A stretch of 64,000 bases of DNA from Limnospira platensis (GTDB lineage: Bacteria > Cyanobacteriota > Cyanobacteriia > Cyanobacteriales > Microcoleaceae): the NCBI RefSeq assembly GCF_046480435.1, contig NZ_PKGC01000013.1. The stretch is one strand, 5' to 3'. The notes under the pieces are model-generated. The model searched no databases and was not told the origin of the DNA. It was given only the letters and a program-made list of their open reading frames with translations. Both the position numbers and the translations under genes were made by a program. Positions 9,503 to 18,283 of this stretch are shown here, piece by piece (the stretch's first letter is position 1; each line of letters begins with the position of its first letter).

Positions 9503-10261
9503 ATGATCAGATTTTCTTTGGTGGATGTTAAAAGCATTAATTCTCATGTACCTCGGTCTAATTTTTCCGAATCTGAATTAGAGGAGTTAGCCGATAAAAT
9601 TTTAGAATGTGGGGGAATTATTAAACCCTTAATCCTGAAAATGCAAGGGTTAGAAAATTATCAAGTTATTTCAGGTAATTTAGAATATTATGCGGCGGTG
9701 AAAGCTAGGGAAAAAGACCCCCGCAAAGCTGAGATGGTTAATGCTTTTGTGATTGCTGACAAACATGAAGCTAAGGTATTAAAACAGGTGGAGTTAATTG
9801 AGCGTTTTACGGTAACTCCTAGCTTGGTAAATAATCAGATAGGGGAAACTGTAACATTAACGACATCTCCATCTCCTCATTTAGAGTCTCGGTTAAATAA
9901 TCTTGAACAACGACTAGAAACCTATGTGAGTCAAATTCAGCAGGAATTGAGGGATTATCAACAACAAAATGAACGGCGATTTAAAGCTATAGAATCTCCC
10001 CAACCTTCCCCAATGAGAGAGTCAGAGTCGCCAAATCAACCCATTATTAACCCTCTCGATTTATTCAATAGTTTGACTCAGGAGGAGTTATTGAGGCGAT
10101 TAAATCGGGCTAATATTAGTAATTCTAAAAACTTAGCTAAAGGTATTTGTGAAGCGAGGGAAAAACTGGGTAAATTTATCAATTATCAACAAGTGATTGC
10201 TAATGTTAAGGGTTTAGCAGACAAAACTATGATTAAAATTATTGATGCTTGGTCTAGTTAA
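9503..10261 (+). CDS. ParB-like protein with C-terminal helix-hairpin-helix
   Basis: A 252-residue partner of the ParA gene 3 bp upstream. Residues ~25-100 resemble a ParB/sulfiredoxin-like N-terminal domain (LEELADKI, GIIKPLIL, YQVISGNLEYYAAVKA). The canonical GERRxRA box is changed to GNLEYYAA, so CTP binding is doubtful. The middle (about 125-170) is coiled coil. The C-terminus (about 205-250) reads like a helix-hairpin-helix DNA-binding motif (AREKLGKF, NVKGLADKTM) in place of the usual ParB HTH. This looks like a divergent cyanobacterial adaptor, not a classical parS-binding ParB. The domain reading is from motifs only. Confidence 0.7.
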   Translation: MIRFSLVDVKSINSHVPRSNFSESELEELADKILECGGIIKPLILKMQGLENYQVISGNLEYYAAVKAREKDPRKAEMVNAFVIADKHEAKVLKQVELIERFTVTPSLVNNQIGETVTLTTSPSPHLESRLNNLEQRLETYVSQIQQELRDYQQQNERRFKAIESPQPSPMRESESPNQPIINPLDLFNSLTQEELLRRLNRANISNSKNLAKGICEAREKLGKFINYQQVIANVKGLADKTMIKIIDAWSS

Positions 10262-10271
10262 ATGCAATTCA

Positions 10272-11213
10272 ATGACTATCAAATTTAAGTTTAATAAATA
10301 CTCCCGTAGATTTAAACAGCCTTTAAAAACTCATCACGGACTCTGGGAGGTTAGGGAAGGGATTATTATTGAGTTAATGGACGAAAAGGGTAAAGTTGGC
10401 TGGGGAGAAATTGCGCCTCTTAGTTGGTTTGGGTCGGAAACTCTCAGGGAGGCTATGGATTTTTGTGAAAGTCTACCTGGGATAATTACAGAAAATCTGA
10501 TTTTTTCGATTCCTATGAGTCTCCCAGCTTGTCAGTTTGGCTTGGAGTCGGCTTTAACTCAATTACAGGGAAATGATGAGGAAATACCTAAGCTAGAAAA
10601 TAGCGGACTGCTTCCTACAGGAAAAGCGGGTTTATCTGCTTGGAAAGATTTAGTTAATAGGGGATATACAACTCTCAAGTGGAAAATCGGGGTTGATAGC
10701 ATTGATAATGAGTTGAATTGGTTGGAGATATTAGCCAGCCAAATGAGTGAAATTCAAGGGTTATCGCTGCGACTCGATGCGAATGGTGGGTTAAATTTTG
10801 CGGAAAGCGATCGCTTGTTAGATATTTGTGATAGAATAAGCCTGGGAGATACTAGCTTTAAAATAGAGTTTTTAGAGCAACCTCTAGGTGTTAATGAGTT
10901 AGAGGGAATGTTAGCCTTAACTAAAGGTCATTTAACCTCCATAGCCTTAGATGAATCTGTCGCGACCCTCACCCAAATCAATCAATGTTATCAACAAGGT
11001 TGGCGAGGTATTTTTGTGATAAAACCTGCTATAGTAGGTTCCCCAAAGCAGTTAAGGAAATTATATCATACCCTAGGGATTGATGGGGTATTTTCTTCGG
11101 TATTTGAAACCGAAATCGGTCAAAAAGCGTCACTACAATTAGCCGCAGAATTATGTCAATCTCATCGCGCGGTAGGATTTGGTATTAATCACTGGTTTGT
11201 CGATACTGACTAA
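10272..11213 (+). CDS. menC: o-succinylbenzoate synthase MenC
   Basis: A 313-residue enolase-superfamily enzyme that dehydrates SHCHC to o-succinylbenzoate in phylloquinone biosynthesis. It has the catalytic KWKIG (Lys pair), metal ligands in LRLDANGG, EFLEQPL and ALDES, and the second base in FVIKPAIVGS. The ATG at 10272 lies 10 bp after the ParB-like stop; an upstream TTG at 10242 would overlap that gene and is less likely. There is no clear ribosome site, consistent with translation coupled to the gene before it. The family fits with menH upstream. Confidence 0.85.
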   Translation: MTIKFKFNKYSRRFKQPLKTHHGLWEVREGIIIELMDEKGKVGWGEIAPLSWFGSETLREAMDFCESLPGIITENLIFSIPMSLPACQFGLESALTQLQGNDEEIPKLENSGLLPTGKAGLSAWKDLVNRGYTTLKWKIGVDSIDNELNWLEILASQMSEIQGLSLRLDANGGLNFAESDRLLDICDRISLGDTSFKIEFLEQPLGVNELEGMLALTKGHLTSIALDESVATLTQINQCYQQGWRGIFVIKPAIVGSPKQLRKLYHTLGIDGVFSSVFETEIGQKASLQLAAELCQSHRAVGFGINHWFVDTD

Positions 11214-11361
11214 CTAAAAAATAATTAATCATCCCATAATTATCACATTTTAAACATATTTACCCTCACACAATTCCTCAAGCATATCAACAAGTTTAAC
11301 TGCATTTTGATAGTATACTCTAATTATTACTGCTGTTTGTAACGCACAACTGTTACATTTT

Positions 11362-12435
11362 TTATTGTACATTTTTAAAAGCATTGATAGCTTGTTCGAG
11401 ACGCTTTTCTACAGTTGATTTCTCGGTAGTACGGGAACTGTTGACAGTTACATCCAAGAAATTTTGACTTTTAAAAAGATTTTGATAATTAGTATCGAGT
11501 GATTCTTTATCCTTAATAGAACCCTTTTCTAATCGGCGAGCCAAACCCACCATAATACAGTCAAAAACTGCTGCATTAATCTGATTTTTAGGTTTAAAAG
11601 CTCGAACCCCCCAAATGTCATAAGCAGTTTCAATAGTGCGAATAAAAGCTAGTTGAATTTCTGATTTATCATACCTATGAAGATGGCGATTTTTACCAAT
11701 AAAATCATTTAAGAAACCTTTCATCGGTTTTTGATAGTTATCACCCTCAAAATATAGAGCCAGAAAACGCAAAATCATTTCCTGATCTCGCATACGTTTA
11801 TCAGGTTTTGGGGAACCATATATATCTCGCCAATACTGATGATAATTAAGTTCTGCTAATAAATTATTAAACTCTCCGTGATAGATACAGGCGCGAATTT
11901 CTTGAGGTTTTAATTGTTGACCACCAGTATTAAGTCGCTCAAAAATATAGTAAATACTGCTATTATCATCTGAGGGTTCATCCTGTTTAACAATGGTAGC
12001 AGGTATAATGGAATCATCGAGTCTACGTCTATCCTCTTCCGAGAGAGTTTGATAAGTTAATCCGTCAAACTTATGAGCTACTTTGGTTAAGGAAAATTCC
12101 TTTTGATTAGGTTCAAAAACACCATCATAAAAGTATTGAATAGTCTTTAACCTTTGTTGACCATCAATAACTAGAAGTTTTTGAGTATCTTGTTCTTTAG
12201 CGAGAAAAATTCCCGGTACTGGTAGACCCAATAACAGGGACTCAATAAAACGAGATGCTTCTCTATGGTCCCAGACATATCCTCGTTGAAATGTGGGTAC
12301 ATATATGCTGCCATTTTTCATCCGTTTAACTAAACTATCAACGGGATAATCAGCACCATAACTGGTTATTGAATACTTAAAGGTAAGTAGTTCTTCGTCA
12401 CTATCTTCTAAATTGTGGCTGGGATTTTTTGGCAT
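11362..12435 (-). CDS. DUF262 (GmrS-like) domain protein
   Basis: A 357-residue protein whose N-terminal half is a DUF262/ParB-like nucleotide-handling fold, with the signatures VPTFQRGYVW (46-55) and VIDGQQRLKTI (89-99). In type IV restriction enzymes of the GmrSD/BrxU group this fold hydrolyses NTPs to drive cleavage of modified DNA, but those proteins also carry a DUF1524/HNH domain. No HNH motif is visible here, so this is a stand-alone DUF262 protein of unknown biological role. It is convergent with menC and is followed on its strand by 148 bp with no gene. A defence function is possible but unproven. Confidence 0.75.
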   Translation of the reverse strand: MPKNPSHNLEDSDEELLTFKYSITSYGADYPVDSLVKRMKNGSIYVPTFQRGYVWDHREASRFIESLLLGLPVPGIFLAKEQDTQKLLVIDGQQRLKTIQYFYDGVFEPNQKEFSLTKVAHKFDGLTYQTLSEEDRRRLDDSIIPATIVKQDEPSDDNSSIYYIFERLNTGGQQLKPQEIRACIYHGEFNNLLAELNYHQYWRDIYGSPKPDKRMRDQEMILRFLALYFEGDNYQKPMKGFLNDFIGKNRHLHRYDKSEIQLAFIRTIETAYDIWGVRAFKPKNQINAAVFDCIMVGLARRLEKGSIKDKESLDTNYQNLFKSQNFLDVTVNSSRTTEKSTVEKRLEQAINAFKNVQ

Positions 12436-12479
12436 ATCTAATTAGCGATATATTGGGTATAGTAGCAGTTCTTACTATC

Positions 12480-14990
12480 CTAAAATCCCACAACAATTTG
12501 CCATGATATGAAGCCTAAAATAAGGGTGGCTAAATGTTGAGGTAATAGGGTTTTGATGGGTTGGCGGGCAATTTTTTGAGTTAGTAAAATGGCGATTAAT
12601 ATCCCGGATAATAAGGTGGTTCCCTGCAAAAATTCAATGACTGCTGGGTGAGCAACCCAAACGGGGAGACTGGAACCATCTAAGCCAAAAGTAGCAAGGG
12701 TAACTGGTAAAATTCTGCCACCTTCTGCTAACCCTAACCGTAGATAATGAGCTAAATTAATGGCTAACGCAAAGGGAAGTAAACCATAAGCTAACTCGAT
12801 AAATTTCCGAGGCTTTCTTGGGGAAATTAACCGATAAATAAGATGAGCAAAACCGGGAATTATAGCAGGTAAAGCTAAGACTACGGTTGCAACTCCTAAA
12901 TGTATCCAGAAATTATCTAAATTTAGGGTAAAATTAAAATACTGTTGTAATTGGGGTAAATGATGTAAAAAGACGGCATCTAATAATAAAAACAGTAAGG
13001 CTACTTCATAGGTGCGAGGTATATGAGTAGTCCATAATTCAATTCCTGGGGGTCGCAAATTGACCTCAACTGAACGATGGGGACAGGCTTTTAAACAGGT
13101 CATACACAATACACAATCTCGATTATCTTCTAATTGTGCAGGGTGAGAATATAAAGGACATCCGGCTGTTTCCATTCCTTCGCCTTTTTGGGGTCCTCCT
13201 TTATAGCATTGGTAGGTGTTGCATTCGGCGGAACAGGTTCCCTGCTGTGCGCGTAATTCGGTGATGGCTAATTTGGCAAACATCCCATTCATACCGCCAA
13301 TGGGACACAGATAACGACACCAAAAACGCCGTTCAAAAATAGCTGAAAAAATCATGGCTCCGGCGGTAATGAGTAGCAATAAACAAGCTGATAAATAGGC
13401 GGTATTTGGTAAATCCCACAATTCTTCCCAGAGTAAAATTAGGGCGAATAAACCGAATAAAAACCACCCTCCCCACTTTTCGGCTGACTGTCTCGGCCAT
13501 TTTTTTAATTGACGCGGAAACAGCCAGAGAGATAGTTTTTGGGTGATTTCTCCGTAAATCATAAAGGGACAAACTGCACACCATACGCGACCTAAAAATG
13601 GGAAGATTAACAAAACCAATGGCCACCACCAGGCCCAAAATAGGTTGAGAGCGAAATTTTGCGATCGCGTTTGAGGACCGAGGAATAAAATCGCCACCAC
13701 GGCGGCAAAAACAGCTACAGTAAAGCCATAATTAATCCGATCCGGCCACCAGGGACTTCTGAGAAATTTGCGGAATTTCGGATAGGTATTTAATAAATTA
13801 ACTCGGAATTGCTGCTTTTTAGTTTGAGACGGCCAAATAATTTCTTCGGTGATTTCTGCACAGCCTTGGAGTTGAACGATCGCCCTTTCGACCAGGTTTC
13901 GTAATTCCCGCAAATTATTGGGAAAATCATAGGCTTGTAGTCGTCGCAAGGCTTCCGGGGTCATCTGGACTCGGTTAATACCTTTATTCCGACAAATTAG
14001 GCTAATATTATAATTAACCCAATCGCCAATATCAGATTTTCTTACCCTCAAAGGTGGCACTTTAATCACGGTTTCGACTAAGGTTTCAATCTTAGCCACC
14101 ATCTTTTCTGATATAATGATAATCCGAGCTTGAGAAACTTTAGCATTGACGGTTTCCGCGCCACCTTTACTGACCGGAATATAAGTTCCTAGTTCTAATA
14201 AATTTGAGATGGCGGGGATTAATTCTGGGGGTAATTCTTGGATATTATTAAATATTAAAGTTCCCTTTCCCAAGGCTTCAATTAACCCAGATTTTCCCCC
14301 TGTCCGTCCAAATAAATCTGCGCCACTGGTTTGGAGTTTAGAACAATTTACTTGAATGACTGGTTCTCGGCGGTCATCAGACCCAAAATGAATCAAAGCC
14401 GCTAAGTTGTCTTTTTCGATTCCTGGTTCCCCAAAAATTAGGACGGATTTACGATTTTTAGAAGCCTCTTTAATTTGCGATCGCAACCTCACCGCATAAC
14501 GACTTTTTCCGACAATTCCTCGCCGCGCTCTCGGAATTAAATAGGGTTGTAAAATGGCTAACCTTTCCTGCTCATAAACCAATTGAGCGGAAAGTTCCTC
14601 GACTTCTTCGGCTAGTTGCTGAGAAAAGGCTTGATTAATTTCGGGATGGGCTTCTACAAACTTGTGAAATTCTCCCGCCTTCATCACCCAAAATTGACAA
14701 TCTGTTCGGGTAATTAATGTTTGTTGAACTGGATTATTTAACAGTAATGATTGCAGATTAATGGCGATTCCAGGTAAATACTTATCCGCCTTGGGTGCGT
14801 CTGGGTTTTCCCAATCACCCGATCGCAAAATATAAAGCCGATCTGGGGAAGTTCCTTTAGTCACCACGACGGTATTTATAGGAATGGTGCGTTCTTCCAG
14901 TTGAGGTGCGATCGCCTGCAATATTTCATCATCAAGGAGGCTCAGTGCAGTTCTTTCCTGCAACCATTTCACCAGATCAGTTTGATTCAT
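12480..14990 (-). CDS. cNMP-binding / degenerate sigma54-AAA / NapH-like Fe-S membrane fusion protein
   Basis: An 836-residue composite protein. Residues ~15-130 form a cyclic-nucleotide-binding-like barrel. Residues ~155-390 are a sigma54-activator type AAA+ domain that has lost its catalytic motifs: Walker A is GEPGIEKDN, Walker B is GTLIFNNIQELP, and GAFTGA is absent. No Fis-type HTH follows. Instead the chain enters a multi-pass membrane region (from ~415) with Cys motifs CAVCP (~469), CRYLCPIGG (~557), a Cys-rich loop and the ferredoxin motif CVLCMTCLKACP (~623). These resemble NapH/NosR-type polyferredoxins. Strong ribosome site GGGGG lies before the ATG. It is presumably a membrane redox protein with a sensory N-terminus; the function is unknown. 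Confidence 0.75.
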   Translation of the reverse strand: MNQTDLVKWLQERTALSLLDDEILQAIAPQLEERTIPINTVVVTKGTSPDRLYILRSGDWENPDAPKADKYLPGIAINLQSLLLNNPVQQTLITRTDCQFWVMKAGEFHKFVEAHPEINQAFSQQLAEEVEELSAQLVYEQERLAILQPYLIPRARRGIVGKSRYAVRLRSQIKEASKNRKSVLIFGEPGIEKDNLAALIHFGSDDRREPVIQVNCSKLQTSGADLFGRTGGKSGLIEALGKGTLIFNNIQELPPELIPAISNLLELGTYIPVSKGGAETVNAKVSQARIIIISEKMVAKIETLVETVIKVPPLRVRKSDIGDWVNYNISLICRNKGINRVQMTPEALRRLQAYDFPNNLRELRNLVERAIVQLQGCAEITEEIIWPSQTKKQQFRVNLLNTYPKFRKFLRSPWWPDRINYGFTVAVFAAVVAILFLGPQTRSQNFALNLFWAWWWPLVLLIFPFLGRVWCAVCPFMIYGEITQKLSLWLFPRQLKKWPRQSAEKWGGWFLFGLFALILLWEELWDLPNTAYLSACLLLLITAGAMIFSAIFERRFWCRYLCPIGGMNGMFAKLAITELRAQQGTCSAECNTYQCYKGGPQKGEGMETAGCPLYSHPAQLEDNRDCVLCMTCLKACPHRSVEVNLRPPGIELWTTHIPRTYEVALLFLLLDAVFLHHLPQLQQYFNFTLNLDNFWIHLGVATVVLALPAIIPGFAHLIYRLISPRKPRKFIELAYGLLPFALAINLAHYLRLGLAEGGRILPVTLATFGLDGSSLPVWVAHPAVIEFLQGTTLLSGILIAILLTQKIARQPIKTLLPQHLATLILGFISWQIVVGF

Positions 14991-15075
14991 GGTTTCCCCC
15001 TAGATAACTTTCACCGAAAAAGTTACCCTATATTATAACACACATTAAGACAGGAATCACAATTCCGATAAAATC

Positions 15076-15174
15076 ATGTCAACTAATACGCCTATTTTAT
15101 CTCTGTTAGTTCCCCTCGCATTACTAGGGTTAATTATTCTGGCTGCCGTATTTTTCAGCCAGCAAAAAAACTAA
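15076..15174 (+). CDS. 32-residue single-helix membrane peptide
   Basis: A short ORF encodes a peptide with a polar start (MSTNTP), one hydrophobic span of about 20 residues and a polar end (FSQQKN), the layout of the tiny subunits found in photosynthetic and NDH complexes. It is divergent from the fusion gene, 85 bp away. No strong ribosome site is seen. I cannot match it confidently to a known Psa, Psb, Pet or Ndh subunit. Confidence 0.45.
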   Translation: MSTNTPILSLLVPLALLGLIILAAVFFSQQKN

Positions 15175-15208
15175 CACACTTGAGAGTCTGACGGTTAAGC
15201 AAAGCCGG

Positions 15209-15255
15209 AGCGGGATAGCAGCGACCAGTGTTAAACTGAAGCTGCTAAACCCGCT
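15209..15255. terminator. interrupted stem-loop between convergent genes
   Basis: AGCGGG-at-AGCAGC (15209-15222) pairs with GCTGCT-aaa-CCCGCT (15241-15255) around an 18-base loop. It lies between the small + strand ORF and the end of the RNase J gene on the - strand. There is no T run, so it may be a transcript-end structure and not a classical Rho-independent terminator. Confidence 0.35.
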
Positions 15256-15280
15256 CACTCATGGCGACCTTTACAGTCAA

Positions 15281-17179
15281 TTAGGAAGCGACACGAGCTG
15301 CTGTGCGAGGTCTTCTCCGTCCGGTAGTTGGCTGGGGAGTTTCCGAAGAAGAAGAAGCACTAGAATCAGGACTTTCTTCGGGAGTTTGCATCAACACCAC
15401 TAACAGAGGATTGCTTTGTAATTCACGCCGCAACAAACGAGCGATCGCTCTTTCAATCTCGGTGCGTACCCCCACCCAATCAATTTGATTACCTTCGCCA
15501 TTACCAAAGGACCGACTCAACTCTGACCAGCGATCGCTTAAAGTAGCCTCAATCACCTTAACAATATGTTGTTTAAACGCAGCCTGATCAGCAGTCATCA
15601 CCACCCCTTTCAGGTGAGTTTCAGGAGTCGCCAAAAGTTTACCCTCATCACTAACAGCCACCGCTACAGTAATTAAACCATCCTCAGCCAACTGCTGGCG
15701 TTCTTTCAGGACATCATCACGCACAAACCCAGTGCGAGAGGAATCGACCGGCTCAATACCAGAAGGAACTTTACCACCAACGCGAATGGAATTTTCGGTC
15801 AACTCCACCACATCACCGTTATTGATAATCACCATATTTTCTGGTGGAATACCCATACTTTTAGCAGTTTTGCTGTGTTGTACTAACATCCGATGTTCAC
15901 CATGTACAGGAACAAAAAACTTAGGACGAGTCAACGCCAACATCAATTTATGGTCTTCCTGACAACCATGACCGGAAACATGAATACCATGATGGCGGCC
16001 ATAAATCACATTAGCACCCTGCATCATCAGTTTATCAATAGTATTGACAACCGCAATGGTATTTCCGGGAATCGGGTTAGCAGAAAAGACAATTGTATCC
16101 CCTTGTTTAATGCTAATTTGTCGGTGAGCGCCATTAGCAATTCGGGTCATCGCCGCCAAGGGTTCACCCTGGGAACCTGTAGTTAAAATCAACACCTTTT
16201 CATCAGGTAAACTGCGAATCGCATTGAGGGGAATAAACAGATTATCAGGACATTTTATATAACCCAAATTCCGAGAATGAGCAATCACATTTAACATCGA
16301 TCGCCCTACCACAGCCACAGAACGCCCCAATTTTTGAGCAATACTCAGAATAATATTGACCCGGTGAACCGATGAAGCGAAAGTAGTGACCAACACCCGT
16401 CCCGAAGCAGTCGCAATAATTCTTTCCAGATTCGGATAAACGGAAGCCTCCGAGGGAGTAAAGCCAGGAACTTCAGCGTTAGTCGAATCACTCAGCAGAC
16501 AGTGAACCCCTTTTTCCCCATACTCAGCCAACCGCTGAAAATCGAAAAATTCGCCATCCACCGGGGTATGATCCACCTTAAAGTCACCACTATGGATAAC
16601 TACTCCCACGGGGGTATTAATTGCTACGGTAAAACTATCAGCGATTGAGTGAGTATTGCGGATATATTCCACCAGGAAGTTTTTGCCAATCCGCACTATA
16701 TCGCGAGGTCTGACCGTTCTTAATTCGGTGCGATCGCTCACCCCCGCCTCTTCTAATTTACCATGAAGCAGAGCCATGGCTAATCTCGGACCATAAATCA
16801 CCGGAATATCAAACTGTTTCAGGTGAAAAGCAATGCCACCAATATGGTCTTCGTGACCGTGGGTGACAATCATACCCTTAATTTTATCCCGATTTTCCCG
16901 CAGGTAGGTAACATCTGGTAAAACTATATTTACGCCGTGCATTCCATCGGTGGGGAAGGCTAAACCAGCATCTAGGATGATGATTTCATCTTCATATTCA
17001 AATACACAGGTATTTTTGCCAATTTCGTGGAGTCCACCCAGGGGAATTATTTTCAATTTCGGAGAGTTATCTTCCGGGGTTTGTTCCCTGTTTTTGGGTA
17101 CATTATCCAACTTTTTGGTGATTTTCACTGACCTAGCAGAAGGTCTAGTTCTGGTGTAAGATTTGCCGTTACTTGACAT
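15281..17179 (-). CDS. rnj: ribonuclease J
   Basis: A 632-residue metallo-beta-lactamase/beta-CASP ribonuclease with both 5'-exo and endo activities on mRNA and rRNA. The zinc-binding motif HGHEDH (107-112) is intact, and later conserved segments include HSGDFKVDHTPVDG and the C-terminal VHGEHRML. The extra N-terminal ~40 residues are basic and polar, and the C-terminus ends in a Ser/Arg-rich tail, both common in cyanobacterial RNase J. GAGG sits 7 nt before the ATG. It is last in an asd-dapA-rnj array on one strand. In cyanobacteria this enzyme acts alongside RNase E. Confidence 0.92.
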   Translation of the reverse strand: MSSNGKSYTRTRPSARSVKITKKLDNVPKNREQTPEDNSPKLKIIPLGGLHEIGKNTCVFEYEDEIIILDAGLAFPTDGMHGVNIVLPDVTYLRENRDKIKGMIVTHGHEDHIGGIAFHLKQFDIPVIYGPRLAMALLHGKLEEAGVSDRTELRTVRPRDIVRIGKNFLVEYIRNTHSIADSFTVAINTPVGVVIHSGDFKVDHTPVDGEFFDFQRLAEYGEKGVHCLLSDSTNAEVPGFTPSEASVYPNLERIIATASGRVLVTTFASSVHRVNIILSIAQKLGRSVAVVGRSMLNVIAHSRNLGYIKCPDNLFIPLNAIRSLPDEKVLILTTGSQGEPLAAMTRIANGAHRQISIKQGDTIVFSANPIPGNTIAVVNTIDKLMMQGANVIYGRHHGIHVSGHGCQEDHKLMLALTRPKFFVPVHGEHRMLVQHSKTAKSMGIPPENMVIINNGDVVELTENSIRVGGKVPSGIEPVDSSRTGFVRDDVLKERQQLAEDGLITVAVAVSDEGKLLATPETHLKGVVMTADQAAFKQHIVKVIEATLSDRWSELSRSFGNGEGNQIDWVGVRTEIERAIARLLRRELQSNPLLVVLMQTPEESPDSSASSSSETPQPTTGRRRPRTAARVAS

Positions 17180-17320
17180 AATAAAACCTCATTAACTTAG
17201 TTTGCCATGGTTGATTTTTCCCGGTTTAAACAGCTATCTATAAGTTTGAATTAAGCAGTCATCAAAACCTAGGAATAATCACAACTATTCAATTGTCTGA
17301 AACCCGGATTTTTATTGAAT

Positions 17321-18214
17321 TTACCGAGTTTCAATCAAACCCAATTCGCCCAAAACTCCCTTGACCTTTTCAATCACTTCTGGGGAAGGTTCACACATGG
17401 GAGACCGACTCAGACCCACATTCCAGCCCAACAATTTCAGAGCCGCTTTAATCGGAATAGGATTAGTAGTGATAAACAACGTTTTAAACAAACTGAAGAG
17501 TTTGATATGAATTTCCGTTGCTTCCTGCACCCGACCCGCTTCAAACATCTGGATCATATCTTGAATTTGCTTCCCTACCAGGTGACTCGCTACACTCACC
17601 ACCCCAGTTCCACCCACTGCTAACAGTGGTAAAGTCAGGGAATCATCCCCAGAATATATCTGAAACTCTTTAGGTGTCAACTGCCTGATTTGACTAGCTT
17701 GGTCTAGGCTGCCACTAGCTTCTTTGATGGCGACAATATTAGGAACCGATGCCAAACGTGCAACGGTTTCCGGTTGGAGATTTTGTCCTGTACGCCCAGG
17801 AATATTATATAACACAATCGGCAAATCTGCACAAGCTGAGGCGATCGCCAAAAAGTGTTGATACAATCCCTCTTGGGGAGGCTTGTTGTAATAGGGAACC
17901 ACCTGCAAAGAACCATCCACCCCCAGTTTAGCGGCTTTCTGAGTGGCGGCGATCGCCTCTTGGGTAGAATTTGACCCCGTACCAGCAATCACCTTAGCCT
18001 TACCCGCCACAGCCTGCTGAACCACCTTAAACAACTCATGCTCCTCATCCCAAGTCAGAGTCGGAGACTCTCCAGTAGTGCCACACACCACCAGAGTATC
18101 ACTGCCATTATCCGCCAAGTGAGCCGCCAGTCGCTCTGCTTCTGGATAGTTAATGCTACCATCTTCCCAAAACGGCGTTACCATTGCCGTCATTACTCTG
18201 CCAAAACTTACCAT
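17321..18214 (-). CDS. dapA: 4-hydroxy-tetrahydrodipicolinate synthase DapA
   Basis: A 297-residue TIM-barrel aldolase condensing pyruvate with aspartate semialdehyde, the first committed step to lysine and diaminopimelate. The Schiff-base lysine is in VAIKEASGS (Lys164), the proton-relay tyrosine in YNIPGRTG (Tyr136, with Arg141), and the GTTGE motif is at 45-49. It follows asd by 69 bp on the same strand, so substrate-producing and substrate-using enzymes are adjacent. Length is standard for the family. Confidence 0.95.
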   Translation of the reverse strand: MVSFGRVMTAMVTPFWEDGSINYPEAERLAAHLADNGSDTLVVCGTTGESPTLTWDEEHELFKVVQQAVAGKAKVIAGTGSNSTQEAIAATQKAAKLGVDGSLQVVPYYNKPPQEGLYQHFLAIASACADLPIVLYNIPGRTGQNLQPETVARLASVPNIVAIKEASGSLDQASQIRQLTPKEFQIYSGDDSLTLPLLAVGGTGVVSVASHLVGKQIQDMIQMFEAGRVQEATEIHIKLFSLFKTLFITTNPIPIKAALKLLGWNVGLSRSPMCEPSPEVIEKVKGVLGELGLIETR

Positions 18215-18283
18215 TTCTTTTGTGTCAATTGTGCCGTATAGTTAGCCGTCTTGTTATCATTCATTCCCCCCAACACGGGGGAC

